A DNA stretch of 48,282 bases from Chitinimonas sp. BJB300 (GCF_002735695.1 NZ_PDZH01000018.1:1-48282), one strand, 5' to 3'; shown: positions 24,809-34,729, counted from the first letter of the stretch. A program made the numbers and translations. Notes: generated by a model from the sequence alone, not told the origin.

Positions 24809-26272
24809 TTGTTACTGAAATTGCAACGGCCGACCTATGGGTTGTGCTTACTATTGGCCGGCTTGCTTGCGCCGATGGCTCAGGCGCAGCTGCCAGCCAC
24901 CGTTGTGGCTAGCCTTCGTGCCGCCAAAATACCCGAATCGGCGCTGTCGGCAGTGGTGGTACCACTTGATGGTGGCCAGCCCAGACTGACCCACGGTGCG
25001 GATTTACCCGTTAATCCGGCCTCCACTATCAAGTTGCTGACAACCTTCATGGCGTTGGAAACGCTGGGGCCGACTTTCAGCTGGCGTACCGGCTTGTACA
25101 CCGATGGCCCAGTGGAGGGCGATACCTTGCGTGGCAACTTGTACGTGAAAGGTGGGGGGGACCCCAAGCTGACCTACGAGCGGGTTTGGCTCTTGCTCCG
25201 TGAACTGCGTAATCGCGGTATACGCAAGGTGACGGGGGACTTGGTGCTTGATCGTAGCTATTTCACCTTGCCGGCCAGTGATAAGGATGCCGCCCCGTTC
25301 GATGAAGAGCCGGAGCGCGCCTACAACGTGGCAGCAGATGCGCTGTTGATGAATTTCAAGGCGCTACGCTTTGATATGGATACTGAATCTGGTGGCATGC
25401 AGGTGCGTATCGACCCGGCTATGGCAGGTGTGCAGGTGGGTAGCCGGATGAAGCTGTTAAAGGGTGATTGCGCCAGCTGGTCGCAAACCTGGGCAAGGCC
25501 CGAGGTGACGACTTTGCCGGATGGCCAGGTACGCGTGATGTTACAGGGCGGGTTTCCACAAGGTTGCCGCGCCAGCCGTTATCTGGGATTGCTCGGTGCG
25601 ACGGACTTTGCCAGCCGACTTACACGCGGACTATGGGCTGAGCTGGGCGGCACGATCGCTGGGCAGACCCGTGAAGCGGTCACACCTGGCGATGCCAAAC
25701 TTCTGGCGGAACAACAGTCGCCACCCTTGGCTGAACAGATTCGTGACGTGAACAAGCTGTCGAACAACACGATGGCGCGCACGATTTTCCTGACGCTGGG
25801 TGCGAATCAGCCGTTGGTGGGGCTGGATAGCCAGGCGGCGGCAGCTGAGGCGGTGCGTGGCGGGCTGGCGCGACAAGGGTTGGACTTCCCCGAGCTGGTG
25901 ATCGATAACGGTGCAGGCCTCTCGCGCGCAGCGCGGATCAGCGTTCGGCACTTGGCCCAGGTGCTGCAAGCTGCCCAGCGTAGCAACTATGCGGCTGAAT
26001 TCGCCGCCAGCCTGCCGATTGTTGGCTTGGATGGCACCATGCGTACGCGCCTTGTCGGTACGCCGTTGGCTGGGTCCGCTAGGATCAAGACCGGTACCTT
26101 GAATGATGTGAAAGCGGTTGCGGGCTATGTCCGCGACGCAAAGGGACGCAGCTGGGGTGTGGTCGGTATTTTGAATCATCCACGCGCTGATGCTGGCCAG
26201 CCTGTGCTCGATAATCTGTTGCAATGGGCCGCTACGTCCGATGTGACGCTTACTCAAGTGGCCAAGCCATGA
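24809..26272 (+). CDS. dacB: D-alanyl-D-alanine carboxypeptidase/endopeptidase, PBP4 type
   Basis: A 487-residue periplasmic class C penicillin-binding protein acting on peptidoglycan. The signal peptide is about residues 1-26 (ending AQAQ). The three active-site motifs are present: SxxK in PASTIKLL near 70, SxN in KLSNNTMAR near 312 and KTG in RIKTGTLND near 428. The inserted domain typical of PBP4 lies between the first two. The start is a TTG at 24809 with TAGGGAG eight bases ahead, which gives a complete signal peptide. A hairpin GGCAAGA/TCTTGCC (24752-24777) lies upstream. Its stop overlaps the ubiD start (ATGA), so the two are probably translated together despite unrelated roles. Confidence 0.93.
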   Translation: MLLKLQRPTYGLCLLLAGLLAPMAQAQLPATVVASLRAAKIPESALSAVVVPLDGGQPRLTHGADLPVNPASTIKLLTTFMALETLGPTFSWRTGLYTDGPVEGDTLRGNLYVKGGGDPKLTYERVWLLLRELRNRGIRKVTGDLVLDRSYFTLPASDKDAAPFDEEPERAYNVAADALLMNFKALRFDMDTESGGMQVRIDPAMAGVQVGSRMKLLKGDCASWSQTWARPEVTTLPDGQVRVMLQGGFPQGCRASRYLGLLGATDFASRLTRGLWAELGGTIAGQTREAVTPGDAKLLAEQQSPPLAEQIRDVNKLSNNTMARTIFLTLGANQPLVGLDSQAAAAEAVRGGLARQGLDFPELVIDNGAGLSRAARISVRHLAQVLQAAQRSNYAAEFAASLPIVGLDGTMRTRLVGTPLAGSARIKTGTLNDVKAVAGYVRDAKGRSWGVVGILNHPRADAGQPVLDNLLQWAATSDVTLTQVAKP

Positions 26273-27795
26273 AATACCACGACCTTCGCGACTTTATTGC
26301 CCAGCTTGAAGCCATGGGTGAGCTCAAACGCATCAAGACACCTGTTTCCAGTCATTTGGAAATGACGGAAATCTGCGACCGGGTGCTGCGCGCCCAAGGG
26401 CCGGCATTGCTGTTTGAAAACGTACCCGACTACAGCATGCCGGTGCTTGGCAACCTGTTTGGCACGCCACGCCGGGTGGCGCTTGGCATGGGGGCAGAGG
26501 AAGTAAGCGCCCTGCGTGAGATCGGCAAACTGCTGGCGTATCTGAAAGAGCCCGAGCCGCCCAAAGGGTTGAAGGATGCCTGGGAGAAATGGCCAATCTT
26601 GAAACAGGTGTTGAACATGGCCCCGAAGGTGGTCAAGAAAGCACCCTGCCAGGACGTGGTGTGGCAAGGTGAGCAGGCCGACCTCCAGCGCATTCCCATT
26701 CAGCATTGCTGGCCGGGTGATGTAGCCCCGCTGATTACCTGGGGGCTGGTAGTGACGCGTGGCCCGCACAAACCACGGCAGAATTTGGGGATCTATCGCC
26801 AGCAGTTGATCGGCAAGCACCAACTCATCATGCGTTGGCTCGCGCACCGTGGTGGAGCGCTGGATTTTCGCGAGCATGCCATTCGCCATCCTGGCGAGAA
26901 ATTTCCGATTTCGGTGGTGCTGGGGTGTGACCCAGCCACTATTCTGGGAGCTGTCACGCCGGTGCCCGACAGCTTGAGCGAATACCAGTTCGCCGGCTTG
27001 TTGCGTGGTAGTAAAACCGAGCTGGTGAAGTGTCTGGGTAATGATCTGCAAGTGCCAGCCAGTGCCGAAATCGTGCTAGAAGGGCATATCCCCCCTGCTG
27101 ACAAAGGCTGGACCGGTGTGAGTGAAACAGGTGTGCCGATGAAGGAAGTGGGCGGCTATCTGTATGCACTGGAAGGGCCCTATGGCGACCATACCGGTTA
27201 CTACAACGAGCAGGACTGGTTTCCCGTCTTTACGGTTGATCGCGTCACCATGCGGCCCGACCCGATCTACCACAGCACCTATACTGGCAAACCTCCCGAT
27301 GAGCCGGCTGTGCTGGGCGTGGCGCTCAATGAAGTATTCGTGCCCATCCTACAAAAGCAGTTCCCTGAGATTGTGGATTTCTATCTGCCACCGGAAGGGT
27401 GTTCCTATCGTATGGCGGTGGTCAGCATCAAGAAGGCTTACCCTGGCCATGCCAAGCGCTTGATGTTTGGTATCTGGAGCTTCCTGCGCCAGTTCATGTA
27501 CACCAAGTTCATCGTGGTGGTGGACGACGACGTGAACACGCGGGACTGGAAGGAAGTGATCTGGGCGATCACGACCCGTATGGACCCGAGCCGCGACACC
27601 ACTTTGGTGGACAGCACGCCGATTGATTACCTCGACTTTGCCTCACCGGTATCGGGGCTGGGGTCAAAGATGGGTTTGGACGCCACCAACAAATGGCCCG
27701 GCGAAACCACACGGGAATGGGGCGTGCCAATTGAGCGTGATGCGGCGGTGGTCGCCAGTGTCGATGCGCTTTGGCATAAGCTGGGCTTGGATTAG
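26269..27795 (+). CDS. ubiD: 4-hydroxy-3-polyprenylbenzoate decarboxylase
   Basis: A 508-residue prenylated-FMN-dependent decarboxylase of ubiquinone synthesis. Family stretches are seen: [22 protein letters not shown] at the N-terminus, NLGIYRQQ and [10 protein letters not shown] near 185-205, and the acidic active-site region around [10 protein letters not shown] near 270. The C-terminal [13 protein letters not shown] is also typical. Full length compares well with E. coli UbiD (497). The ATG at 26269 overlaps the dacB stop. The partner UbiX, which makes prenylated FMN, is not in the window. A family A repeat follows 63 bases after the stop. Confidence 0.96.
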   Translation: MKYHDLRDFIAQLEAMGELKRIKTPVSSHLEMTEICDRVLRAQGPALLFENVPDYSMPVLGNLFGTPRRVALGMGAEEVSALREIGKLLAYLKEPEPPKGLKDAWEKWPILKQVLNMAPKVVKKAPCQDVVWQGEQADLQRIPIQHCWPGDVAPLITWGLVVTRGPHKPRQNLGIYRQQLIGKHQLIMRWLAHRGGALDFREHAIRHPGEKFPISVVLGCDPATILGAVTPVPDSLSEYQFAGLLRGSKTELVKCLGNDLQVPASAEIVLEGHIPPADKGWTGVSETGVPMKEVGGYLYALEGPYGDHTGYYNEQDWFPVFTVDRVTMRPDPIYHSTYTGKPPDEPAVLGVALNEVFVPILQKQFPEIVDFYLPPEGCSYRMAVVSIKKAYPGHAKRLMFGIWSFLRQFMYTKFIVVVDDDVNTRDWKEVIWAITTRMDPSRDTTLVDSTPIDYLDFASPVSGLGSKMGLDATNKWPGETTREWGVPIERDAAVVASVDALWHKLGLD

Positions 27796-27855
27796 TCGTA
27801 CTGCTGGGCGCCTTTTATGGCGCTGCTGAGGATGTTAAACAGAAGTCTTGGGCCT

Positions 27856-28001
27856 TAAGAACCTGTCTAAAGTCTGCTGCGTGTCGGCAATCTGGCGTTG
27901 AAAACACCCTCGGAATGCTCATTTAGCCTGTGTAAACTCTGCTTCCTCGGCTGTTTTCGCCTTATCTTGCCTTAGCTCGCAAGACTTTAGACAGGCTCTC
28001 A
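27856..28001. repeat. Foldback repeat, family A copy 3 (A3)
   Basis: The element is 27859-27998 (140 bp), in the same orientation as A2. The left flank is TAA and the right flank is TCA, so the duplication is either mutated or imperfect. The right end reads GGCTC instead of GGTTC. It lies between ubiD and the DUF475 gene. Confidence 0.9.
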
Positions 28002-28046
28002 GTGCCCCCTTTGCAACACCAAAAATATCAATAACAAGGGAAGTTC

Positions 28047-29054
28047 ATGCCCACACTACTTAAATATTTCAAGGGCTCTGTATTTGTTACCGTGGCCGGT
28101 TTGGTCGCAGCGTATTTAATTGGGGGCACCAAGGCGGCGTTTATTGCTGCGATTCTGTCGGTGCTTGAAGTGTCTTTGTCATTCGACAATGCTGTGGTCA
28201 ACGCCACGGTGTTGAAGGACATGGATGACAAGTGGCGTCATCGTTTCATGACCTGGGGCATGCTCATCGCAGTATTTGGGATGCGGGTGGTGTTTCCGGT
28301 GCTGATTGTGGCAGTGCTGGCGCAGTTGAATCCTTGGGCGGCGTTCATGTTGGCGGTAAGCGAGCCCGTCAAATATGCCGAGACATTGACCTCGGCGCAT
28401 GTGGTGGTGGCTGGCTTTGGCGGCGCTTTCCTGATGATGGTTTTCCTGAAGTTTTTCCTCGACAAGGAAAAGGATGTGCACTGGGTGCGCCTGATCGAAG
28501 CGCCGTTGAGCAAGCTGGGCAAGATGGAAGCCGTGGAAATTGCGGTCTGTCTGGCCGTGGTGTACGGCATTTCAACCATGCTGCACGAGGAAGAGCGGTT
28601 TTCGTTTGTCATTGCGGCGGTTGCGGGGTTGGTGACCTATATCGTGGTCGATGGCTTTGCTTCGCTGCTGGAAACCGAACAACCCGGTGATGCTGGTGTG
28701 GTGGCACGTACGGGCCTCTCGGCTTTCCTCTACCTGGAGGTACTGGATGCGAGCTTCAGTTTTGATGGCGTGATTGGCGCATTTGCGCTGTCCAACAACA
28801 TCTTCATTATCGCCATCGGCCTGGGTATTGGCGCGATGTTTGTGCGCTCGCTCACCATCATGTTTGTCGAAAAACAAACGCTTGATCAATTCCGCTATCT
28901 GGAACACGGCGCGTTCTACGCCATCGGTGCGCTCGCTACCATCATGTTTGTCGGTACCTTCCATGAGGTTTCCGAAGTGGCGACCGGCCTTATAGGCGCA
29001 GGCTTTATCGGCTTGGCGCTTTGGTCGTCAGTTAGGCACAACAAATCCACCTGA
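28047..29054 (+). CDS. DUF475 / TerC-superfamily integral membrane protein
   Basis: A 335-residue protein with about nine transmembrane helices. Two inverted repeats carry acidic motifs inside membrane segments: LSFDNAVVNA near residue 50 and SFSFDGVIGAFALSNN near 235. Such motifs in TerC/UPF0016-like families bind metal ions, and studied TerC members export manganese. The family match is to DUF475, so metal efflux is likely but not proven. The ATG at 28047 has AAGGGAAG upstream. It stands alone between two foldback repeats. The stop codon TGA is immediately followed by the damaged left end of repeat B2. Confidence 0.82.
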   Translation: MPTLLKYFKGSVFVTVAGLVAAYLIGGTKAAFIAAILSVLEVSLSFDNAVVNATVLKDMDDKWRHRFMTWGMLIAVFGMRVVFPVLIVAVLAQLNPWAAFMLAVSEPVKYAETLTSAHVVVAGFGGAFLMMVFLKFFLDKEKDVHWVRLIEAPLSKLGKMEAVEIAVCLAVVYGISTMLHEEERFSFVIAAVAGLVTYIVVDGFASLLETEQPGDAGVVARTGLSAFLYLEVLDASFSFDGVIGAFALSNNIFIIAIGLGIGAMFVRSLTIMFVEKQTLDQFRYLEHGAFYAIGALATIMFVGTFHEVSEVATGLIGAGFIGLALWSSVRHNKST

Positions 29055-29342
29055 CACCCTGTTTACGATCTTAGAACCTGTCTAAAGTCTGCTGCGCGTC
29101 GGCAATATGGCGTTGAAAACACCCTCAGAATGCTCATTTACCAATCGTAAACTCCGCTTCCTCGGCTTTTTTCGCCTTGTCTTGCCCTAGCTCGCGAGAC
29201 TTTAGACAGGTTCTTACTGCGCAGCTGTGATCAGGGCTCATGTGCTGCTCGAAAGCTTCATGTACAAAAAGTGCATGTCGGTTTCTGCGCTGTGCTACAC
29301 CCTGCTGACAGCTGCTCGTGGCAGACTTTAGACAGGTTCTAA
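29055..29342. repeat. Foldback repeat, family B copy 2 (B2), carrying a nested family A element
   Basis: The left end (29055-29070, CACCCTGTTTACGATC) is a worn version of the B1 left end. Family A copy A4 interrupts it at 29071-29216. The rest (29217-29339) follows B1 closely: TGTGATCAGGGCTCATGTGC, then CTGCTCGTG. The right end GACTTTAGACAGGTTC is of family A type rather than the CGTAAACAGGTTC of B1. It is followed by TAA. It lacks the roughly 60 central bases present in B1. Confidence 0.85.
29071..29216. repeat. Foldback repeat, family A copy 4 (A4), inserted in B2
   Basis: The element is 29074-29213 (140 bp) with perfect 16-base inverted ends, flanked by TTA/TTA. Removing it and one TTA leaves CGATCTTACTGC. 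The uninterrupted B1 reads CGTTCTTACTGC (271-282), so B1 shows the empty site. Confidence 0.92.
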
Positions 29343-29370
29343 GCGTTTCCTCAAGAAACAAGCACGGAAA

Positions 29371-29398
29371 AGCGCGATGGCCATAACGCCATCGCGCT
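29371..29398 (-). terminator. Hairpin terminator candidate for the DUF3579 gene
   Basis: AGCGCGATGGC (29371-29381) and GCCATCGCGCT (29388-29398) form an 11-pair stem. Read on the minus strand it is followed by TTTTCC. It lies about 45 bases after the DUF3579 stop codon. Confidence 0.65.
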
Positions 29399-29444
29399 GT
29401 TCTGCTGGGTCTATGAGGGTGCCGTCAGGTTAGCGTCGGATGGT

Positions 29445-29759
29445 TCAGCCCAGAAACTGGTTATGGTATTGCTCATCCATCAACTGGCGGCAGTCAATGA
29501 CGCGGAGGTCGTTATCGCTCGCGAAGCTCATGAGGAAGCTGTAGACGCGAGGGTCTACCTTTTCCAGCTGCTTATCGATCGCGACGCAACGCACGTTCTC
29601 CATCACCATCGGGCGAACGTAGGGTGCATAGGATAGTTTCTGGTCCATCCCGAAGGTGGACAGAACACCGGATAGGCGTTCCGCCCAATCGGAGGGGCGA
29701 AACTCTCGGCCATTTTTAGTCAGGCCTTGGATGATGACTTCGTACGGGTTGCAAATCAT
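29445..29759 (-). CDS. DUF3579 family protein
   Basis: A 104-residue soluble protein. The sequence MICNPYEVIIQGLTKNGREFRPSDWAERL, with the later CVAIDKQL and FASDNDLRVIDCR, is that of the betaproteobacterial DUF3579 family. Its function is unknown. In other Betaproteobacteria it is usually found near argF and argG (from memory). Here it is about 4 kb from argF and divergent from an Orn/Lys/Arg decarboxylase, with 87 bases between start codons. A hairpin terminator follows its stop. Confidence 0.75.
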   Translation of the reverse strand: MICNPYEVIIQGLTKNGREFRPSDWAERLSGVLSTFGMDQKLSYAPYVRPMVMENVRCVAIDKQLEKVDPRVYSFLMSFASDNDLRVIDCRQLMDEQYHNQFLG

Positions 29760-29846
29760 CTGTTGTGTGCTTGGGTAGGTGCTTTGGATTATTCTTGCTG
29801 GCTTGAGCGGCGACCCCGCTCTTATCAGAATAGAAGGGGAGACAAG

Positions 29847-31832
29847 ATGCCGAAACCGGTTAGTCGTATTTTACTGGTAAACGACGAGAAACTGGTGCTC
29901 AAAGCATTGGTTAAAGGATTGAATGCCGCCGCACGGCAATTGGATAACCCGCTCGGCGTTACCTGTTCTGGCGTGGAAACGGCTGCCGAAGCGCTGTTGG
30001 CGATTCGTGAGGACGGTGAAATCCAGGCGGTGATCGTGGATGACCAACTGCATGGTGAGCTCGCCGGCAAGTCACGCAGCAAGAAATTACAGATGACGGC
30101 GCTGGACTTGGTGCATGAAATCCACGCGCTGCGGCCTGAGCTGGACGTCTATGTGTTGATTGCCCAGGAAAATGAGGACGAGGTGGTCAACACCCTGCTG
30201 TGCGAAACGGTAGATGGGTACTTCTATCGTGACGACCCAGACTACCTGGGTTGGTATCGCATTGTGAATGCACAGTTCCAGGAGCGTGCGCACACCCCCT
30301 TCTACGACAAGCTCAAGCAATATGTCTTCATGGCCAAGGATGCGTGGCATACACCCGGCCATAGCTCGGGCGATAGCCTGCGTGGTAGCCCGTGGGCGGA
30401 AGACTTTTACGATTTCATGGGTGAGCACATCTTTAAAGGCGATTTGTCCTGCTCGGTGCCGATGCTCGATTCGCTTCTTCACCCGACCGGCATTATCGAA
30501 GAAGCCCAGCAGATCGCCGCCAAGGCATTTGGCGCGCGACGCACCTTCTTCGCCACCAATGGCACCTCCACCGCGAATAAGGTGATTCTGCAAACTCTGC
30601 TGGCGCCGGGCGACAAGCTCCTGCTCGACCGTAACTGCCATAAGTCGGTTCACCACGGCGTGGTGATTTCCGGTGCACTGCCCGTTTATATGGATTCGAG
30701 CACCAATGAGGTATATGGGCTGTTTGGGCCTGTGGCCAAGGCGGTGATCTTGAAGGCCATCGAAGCCAATGCCGATGCGCGGGCGATGATCCTGACATCC
30801 TGTACTTACGATGGCCTACGTTACGACCTGAAGCCGATTATTGAAGCGGCGCACAAGCATGGTATCAAGGTCATCATCGACGAGGCATGGTATGGCCACG
30901 CCCGTTTTCACCCCGAATTTCGCCCTACCGCACTGGAATGCGGTGCGGACTTCGCCACCCAGTCTACCCACAAGGTCATGAGTGCTTTTTCACAAGCGTC
31001 GATGATCCACGTCAACGCCCCGCAGTTCGACGAGCATGTGTTCCGCGAGAACTACAACATGCATACCTCCACTAGCCCGCAGTACAGCATGATCGCGAGT
31101 CTGGACGTGGCGCGTCGGCAGATGAGTATGGAAGGCTACAAGCTGCTTAGCCGCACGCTCGCGCTGGCTGCGGAGTTGAAGGAGATGATCAACGCGACGG
31201 GCGTTTTCCGCGTGTTGGAACTGGATGACTTATTACCGAATGAAGTGAAGGCTGATGGTGTCCGGCTCGACCCGACCAAGATCACTGTCGATATTTCAGC
31301 CTGTGGCTACACGGTGGACGAGCTGCAAAAGCTCCTGTTTGAGCGCTTCAATATTCAGATCGAGAAGTCGACGTTCAACACGATCACCTTGTTGTTGACC
31401 ATCGGCACCACCAAGAGCAAGGTATCGCGCTTATACGATGCTTTGATGCGCATCAGCCGCGAAGGGCGTGCACCGCGGCGCTTGTATCGCACGCCCGCTA
31501 TTCCGCATTTCACCAGCTTGAAATACCTGCCGCGTGATGCGTTCTACTGCGGTGGCCAGTTGTCGCCTTTGCTTGATGAGGCAGATCAGGTCAACGCCAA
31601 ACTGGCCGGCCGGATCAGCGCTGACCAGATCGTGCCCTATCCGCCAGGTATCCCGGTCTTGGTGCCGGGCCAGGTGATTACGCCGGAAATCATCAGCTAT
31701 CTGGTCAACCTACTTCGTAGTCAAAAGCAGGTGGAACTGCATGGCGTGGTGTTTGATGGCTGGCTGCCTTGTATCCGTATATTGACGGAGGCAGATGAGC
31801 TGGGATTACGTCCGTTGGATAGCGTGGCCTGA
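29847..31832 (+). CDS. Orn/Lys/Arg decarboxylase (PLP, fold type I) with receiver-like N-terminal domain
   Basis: A 661-residue enzyme. The N-terminal ~130 residues (SRILLVNDEKLVLKAL, then AVIVDDQL) are the CheY-like wing domain of inducible-type decarboxylases. The PLP domain has HTPGHSSGDSL near 170 and the PLP Lys in QSTHKVMSAFSQAS near 380. The C-terminal domain ends in a helical region after PPGIPVLVPGQ near 610. It removes CO2 from lysine, ornithine or arginine to give a polyamine; which substrate cannot be told. It is shorter than E. coli LdcC/AdiA (713-755). The ATG at 29847 has GAAGGGGA ahead and gives MPKPVSRILLV. Its position close to argF and argG suggests a link to arginine or polyamine balance. 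Confidence 0.88.
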   Translation: MPKPVSRILLVNDEKLVLKALVKGLNAAARQLDNPLGVTCSGVETAAEALLAIREDGEIQAVIVDDQLHGELAGKSRSKKLQMTALDLVHEIHALRPELDVYVLIAQENEDEVVNTLLCETVDGYFYRDDPDYLGWYRIVNAQFQERAHTPFYDKLKQYVFMAKDAWHTPGHSSGDSLRGSPWAEDFYDFMGEHIFKGDLSCSVPMLDSLLHPTGIIEEAQQIAAKAFGARRTFFATNGTSTANKVILQTLLAPGDKLLLDRNCHKSVHHGVVISGALPVYMDSSTNEVYGLFGPVAKAVILKAIEANADARAMILTSCTYDGLRYDLKPIIEAAHKHGIKVIIDEAWYGHARFHPEFRPTALECGADFATQSTHKVMSAFSQASMIHVNAPQFDEHVFRENYNMHTSTSPQYSMIASLDVARRQMSMEGYKLLSRTLALAAELKEMINATGVFRVLELDDLLPNEVKADGVRLDPTKITVDISACGYTVDELQKLLFERFNIQIEKSTFNTITLLLTIGTTKSKVSRLYDALMRISREGRAPRRLYRTPAIPHFTSLKYLPRDAFYCGGQLSPLLDEADQVNAKLAGRISADQIVPYPPGIPVLVPGQVITPEIISYLVNLLRSQKQVELHGVVFDGWLPCIRILTEADELGLRPLDSVA

Positions 31833-31847
31833 TTCCAAAAATATCAA

Positions 31848-33662
31848 GTGGCCATGATGCATAGTGTTTTACCCATCCCGACCCACCCACCCCTGAATGG
31901 CGTTGAACTGGACCGGCTCAACGCAGAGGCCTGGCATTGTCAGTACGGTGACCCGGTGCATGCCTGTGTGCTTGCCGAATCGGTAGCGGTACAGGCGCGC
32001 GCGCAGAACGACCGACGCCGCGAAGCCTATGCCGGGCTCACGCTGGCGATTTACCAGATGCGCTTTGGTAATCAAGCAATAGCCGAGCGGGAATTTTATG
32101 GACTGAAAGTCTTTTTTGAGGATATTGGCGATGCCTGCGGTGCAATGCGGGCCAGCTTTGGTATCTCGGCGTTGTTGGGACGGGTGGGTAAAACCGAAGA
32201 AGCCTATGCCGAACTGATCGGCTATGTGGCCGGTTTGGATGAGGCTGAACCCGTCGATACGGTCATGATGTACAACGCGCTGGGAGCTACCTGTGTCGAT
32301 GCGGGGGCAATAGATAGTGCAATGCGCCATTACTACCATGCCTTGCGTGCGGCCCGTCAGTTGGATTCACCCGACCATCTGGCCATGGTGTTGTCCAATC
32401 TGGGCGATGCGCAACATGGCGCCGGCAATTATGAAGATGCGATCAGTTTTTTGATCGAGGCTGATGCCATGGTCAGTAGATCGCGCTTGGGCACAATGGC
32501 GCCCATTGTGGCGAGTAATCTGGCGATGTGCCAGCTGGCTATGGGTGCCCATGAGGCAGCTTACGAAACCATTCAGCCTTATCTGGTTATCAGCGATCAG
32601 GTCAAATGGACTGGCAGGGCGAACAACGCGTTCTACCAGGTCATTGCCGCCCATACCTATGCCGCGCATAGCGACTGGCAACGTGCGCTTGCCAAGGTGA
32701 ACCAGGCACTGAAAGCAGCTCAGGCCTGTGGCGAGATCAAAGTGGAGACGCATTGCTACTGGGTGCTGGGCCTGGTTGAGCGTGGCTGTGGTCACCTCGA
32801 TGCTGCTCTGGCCGCGCTGTGCGAGGCGGAGAGCCGGCTTAACAAGTTGCGCGATCCTTATTATCAGGTCCAGATTCCCCGCGAGTTGGCGCGCACCTAC
32901 GCTGCTTTGGGCCAGTGGCGGGAAGCCTATGCCTATATGGAGCGCTTTCAGCAGTATTTCCAACGGATCCAAGGCAGCGCCGCCCGGGCGCGTACCCAGA
33001 TGATGCAGCTTCAAAGTGAGCTCAGCGAAGCAGAGCGTGACCGTGATAGTGCATTGGTCAAACATGCTGAAGCTGAGCATGCCAGGGCCAAGCTGGAAAT
33101 GTTGAATCGGGAACTGGCGGCGAAGGTGGAGGAAATCGAGCGCTTGCAGGAGCAACTACGCGAGCAAGCCATTCGTGATCCGCTAACCGAGTTGTACAAC
33201 CGCCGTTACTTGCAGGAAGCGTTGGTTGGAGAGTTGCAGCTTGCCGAACGACGCGGCTATCCAGGTTGTGTTGTGTTGATTGACGTCGACTACTTCAAGC
33301 GGGTCAATGACTGTTATGGCCATCCGATGGGGGACAAGGTGCTGATCGAATTGGCCAAGCTGTTGGGCGCGAATATCCGAGGGTCAGACTTCGCCTGCCG
33401 CTTTGGCGGCGAGGAGTTTTGCCTTGTATTGGCGGATATCGGCTTTGAATTGGCAGCTTCACGTGCCGAGACGTTGTTGGTAGCCTTCCAGTCGGTATTG
33501 GTCGAGCTGTATGGTCAAACACTTACCGGTTTGACATTCTCGGCGGGCATTGCTGAATTTCCACGCCATGGTAAGACAGTGGACGAACTTTTGATGGCGG
33601 CGGATGGGGCGCTGTATCGCGCCAAAGCGGCTGGGCGTAAGCGCGTGCTGGTGGCGGTGTAA
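31848..33662 (+). CDS. TPR-containing diguanylate cyclase (GGDEF)
   Basis: A 604-residue soluble protein. Residues ~25-385 are a string of TPR-like helices (for example MVLSNLGDAQHGAGNYEDAISFL). A coiled coil follows (about 390-440, rich in Glu, Arg and Leu), then a GGDEF domain beginning IRDPLTELYNRRYL. The active-site loop is FGGEEF, a working variant, and RGSD lies exactly five residues before GGEEF, the product-inhibition I-site. It should make c-di-GMP under control of the TPR sensor. The start is uncertain: GTG 31848, ATG 31854 and ATG 31857 all lie close together. It follows the decarboxylase by 15 bases and may be cotranscribed. No signal peptide or membrane helix is seen. Confidence 0.9.
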   Translation: MAMMHSVLPIPTHPPLNGVELDRLNAEAWHCQYGDPVHACVLAESVAVQARAQNDRRREAYAGLTLAIYQMRFGNQAIAEREFYGLKVFFEDIGDACGAMRASFGISALLGRVGKTEEAYAELIGYVAGLDEAEPVDTVMMYNALGATCVDAGAIDSAMRHYYHALRAARQLDSPDHLAMVLSNLGDAQHGAGNYEDAISFLIEADAMVSRSRLGTMAPIVASNLAMCQLAMGAHEAAYETIQPYLVISDQVKWTGRANNAFYQVIAAHTYAAHSDWQRALAKVNQALKAAQACGEIKVETHCYWVLGLVERGCGHLDAALAALCEAESRLNKLRDPYYQVQIPRELARTYAALGQWREAYAYMERFQQYFQRIQGSAARARTQMMQLQSELSEAERDRDSALVKHAEAEHARAKLEMLNRELAAKVEEIERLQEQLREQAIRDPLTELYNRRYLQEALVGELQLAERRGYPGCVVLIDVDYFKRVNDCYGHPMGDKVLIELAKLLGANIRGSDFACRFGGEEFCLVLADIGFELAASRAETLLVAFQSVLVELYGQTLTGLTFSAGIAEFPRHGKTVDELLMAADGALYRAKAAGRKRVLVAV

Positions 33663-33808
33663 CCGGCGGATTGCCTGATTTGGGTGTACTGGAAGGTGAC
33701 TGAATTTAGTAAATGGATGTCGCATGGATGAAAATCCTGCTTGACCGCAACTTGCTGCATCGGGGAAGCTCGTGGCTCTTCGTTTCGCAACAAACCTAAG
33801 GTTCCAGC

Positions 33809-34729
33809 ATGAGTGTCAGGCATTTTCTCCAGTTCACCGACTTTACCCGCGACGAATACGAGCACCTGTTCGCGCGCAGCCGCGTACTGAAAGATCGCCT
33901 GCGCCGAGGAGAGCTATACCAACCCTTGGTCGGCAAGACGCTGGCGATGATTTTCGAGAAAAGCTCAACGCGGACGCGCGTGTCGTTTGAATCCGGCATG
34001 AACCAGTTCGGCGGCCATGCCATGTTTTTGGCGTCCAAAGACACGCAGTTGGGGCGGGGCGAGCCAATTGAGGATGTGGCGCGGGTAATTGGCCGCATGT
34101 GCGATATCGTCATGCTGCGTACTTATGAGCAGCGTATCGTCGACACCTTCGCTGCTTATTCCAATGCACCGGTCATTAATGGCCTGACCAACGAGTACCA
34201 CCCGTGCCAGACCCTAGCCGATATCTTCACCTATATCGAGCACCGTGGATCGATCGAGGGTAAGACAGTAGCCTGGATTGGTGATACCAACAATATTTCG
34301 CGTACGTGGCTACAGGCCGCCAAGATTTTCAACTTCAAGCTGCACTTGGCTTCACCGAAGGGCTACGAGATGAAGGTGTTGGACGGTATCGATTACGACA
34401 GCGCGCATTTCGAGCAGACCCACGACCCGCGTGAAGCGGTAAAGGGAGCCGATGTGGTTACCACTGATGTTTGCGTTTCCATGGGGTTCGAGCGGGAAAG
34501 CCTGCAACGGCGCGTTGATTTTCTCCACTATAAAGTCAGCGATGAACTGATGAAATTGGCCGACAAGGATGCCGTGTTTATGCACTGCTTACCGGCACAC
34601 CGTGGTGAAGAGGTGGACCCTGAGGTATTGGATGGTCCGCAATCCATCGTGTGGGATGAAGCGGAGAACCGCATGCACACACAAAAATCCCTGATTGAAT
34701 TTCTGCTGCTGGGCCACGTCAACAGTTGA
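33809..34729 (+). CDS. argF: Ornithine carbamoyltransferase
   Basis: A 306-residue cytoplasmic enzyme that joins carbamoyl phosphate and ornithine to citrulline in arginine synthesis. The carbamoyl-phosphate loop SSTRTRVSFE is near residue 51, HPCQTLAD near 130 and the ornithine-binding CVSMGFE near 230. The catalytic HCLPAHRGEEV is near 268. The length is as expected for the anabolic enzyme. It has its own start at 33809 after a 146-base gap from the GGDEF gene, and argG follows after two small genes. Confidence 0.97.
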   Translation: MSVRHFLQFTDFTRDEYEHLFARSRVLKDRLRRGELYQPLVGKTLAMIFEKSSTRTRVSFESGMNQFGGHAMFLASKDTQLGRGEPIEDVARVIGRMCDIVMLRTYEQRIVDTFAAYSNAPVINGLTNEYHPCQTLADIFTYIEHRGSIEGKTVAWIGDTNNISRTWLQAAKIFNFKLHLASPKGYEMKVLDGIDYDSAHFEQTHDPREAVKGADVVTTDVCVSMGFERESLQRRVDFLHYKVSDELMKLADKDAVFMHCLPAHRGEEVDPEVLDGPQSIVWDEAENRMHTQKSLIEFLLLGHVNS

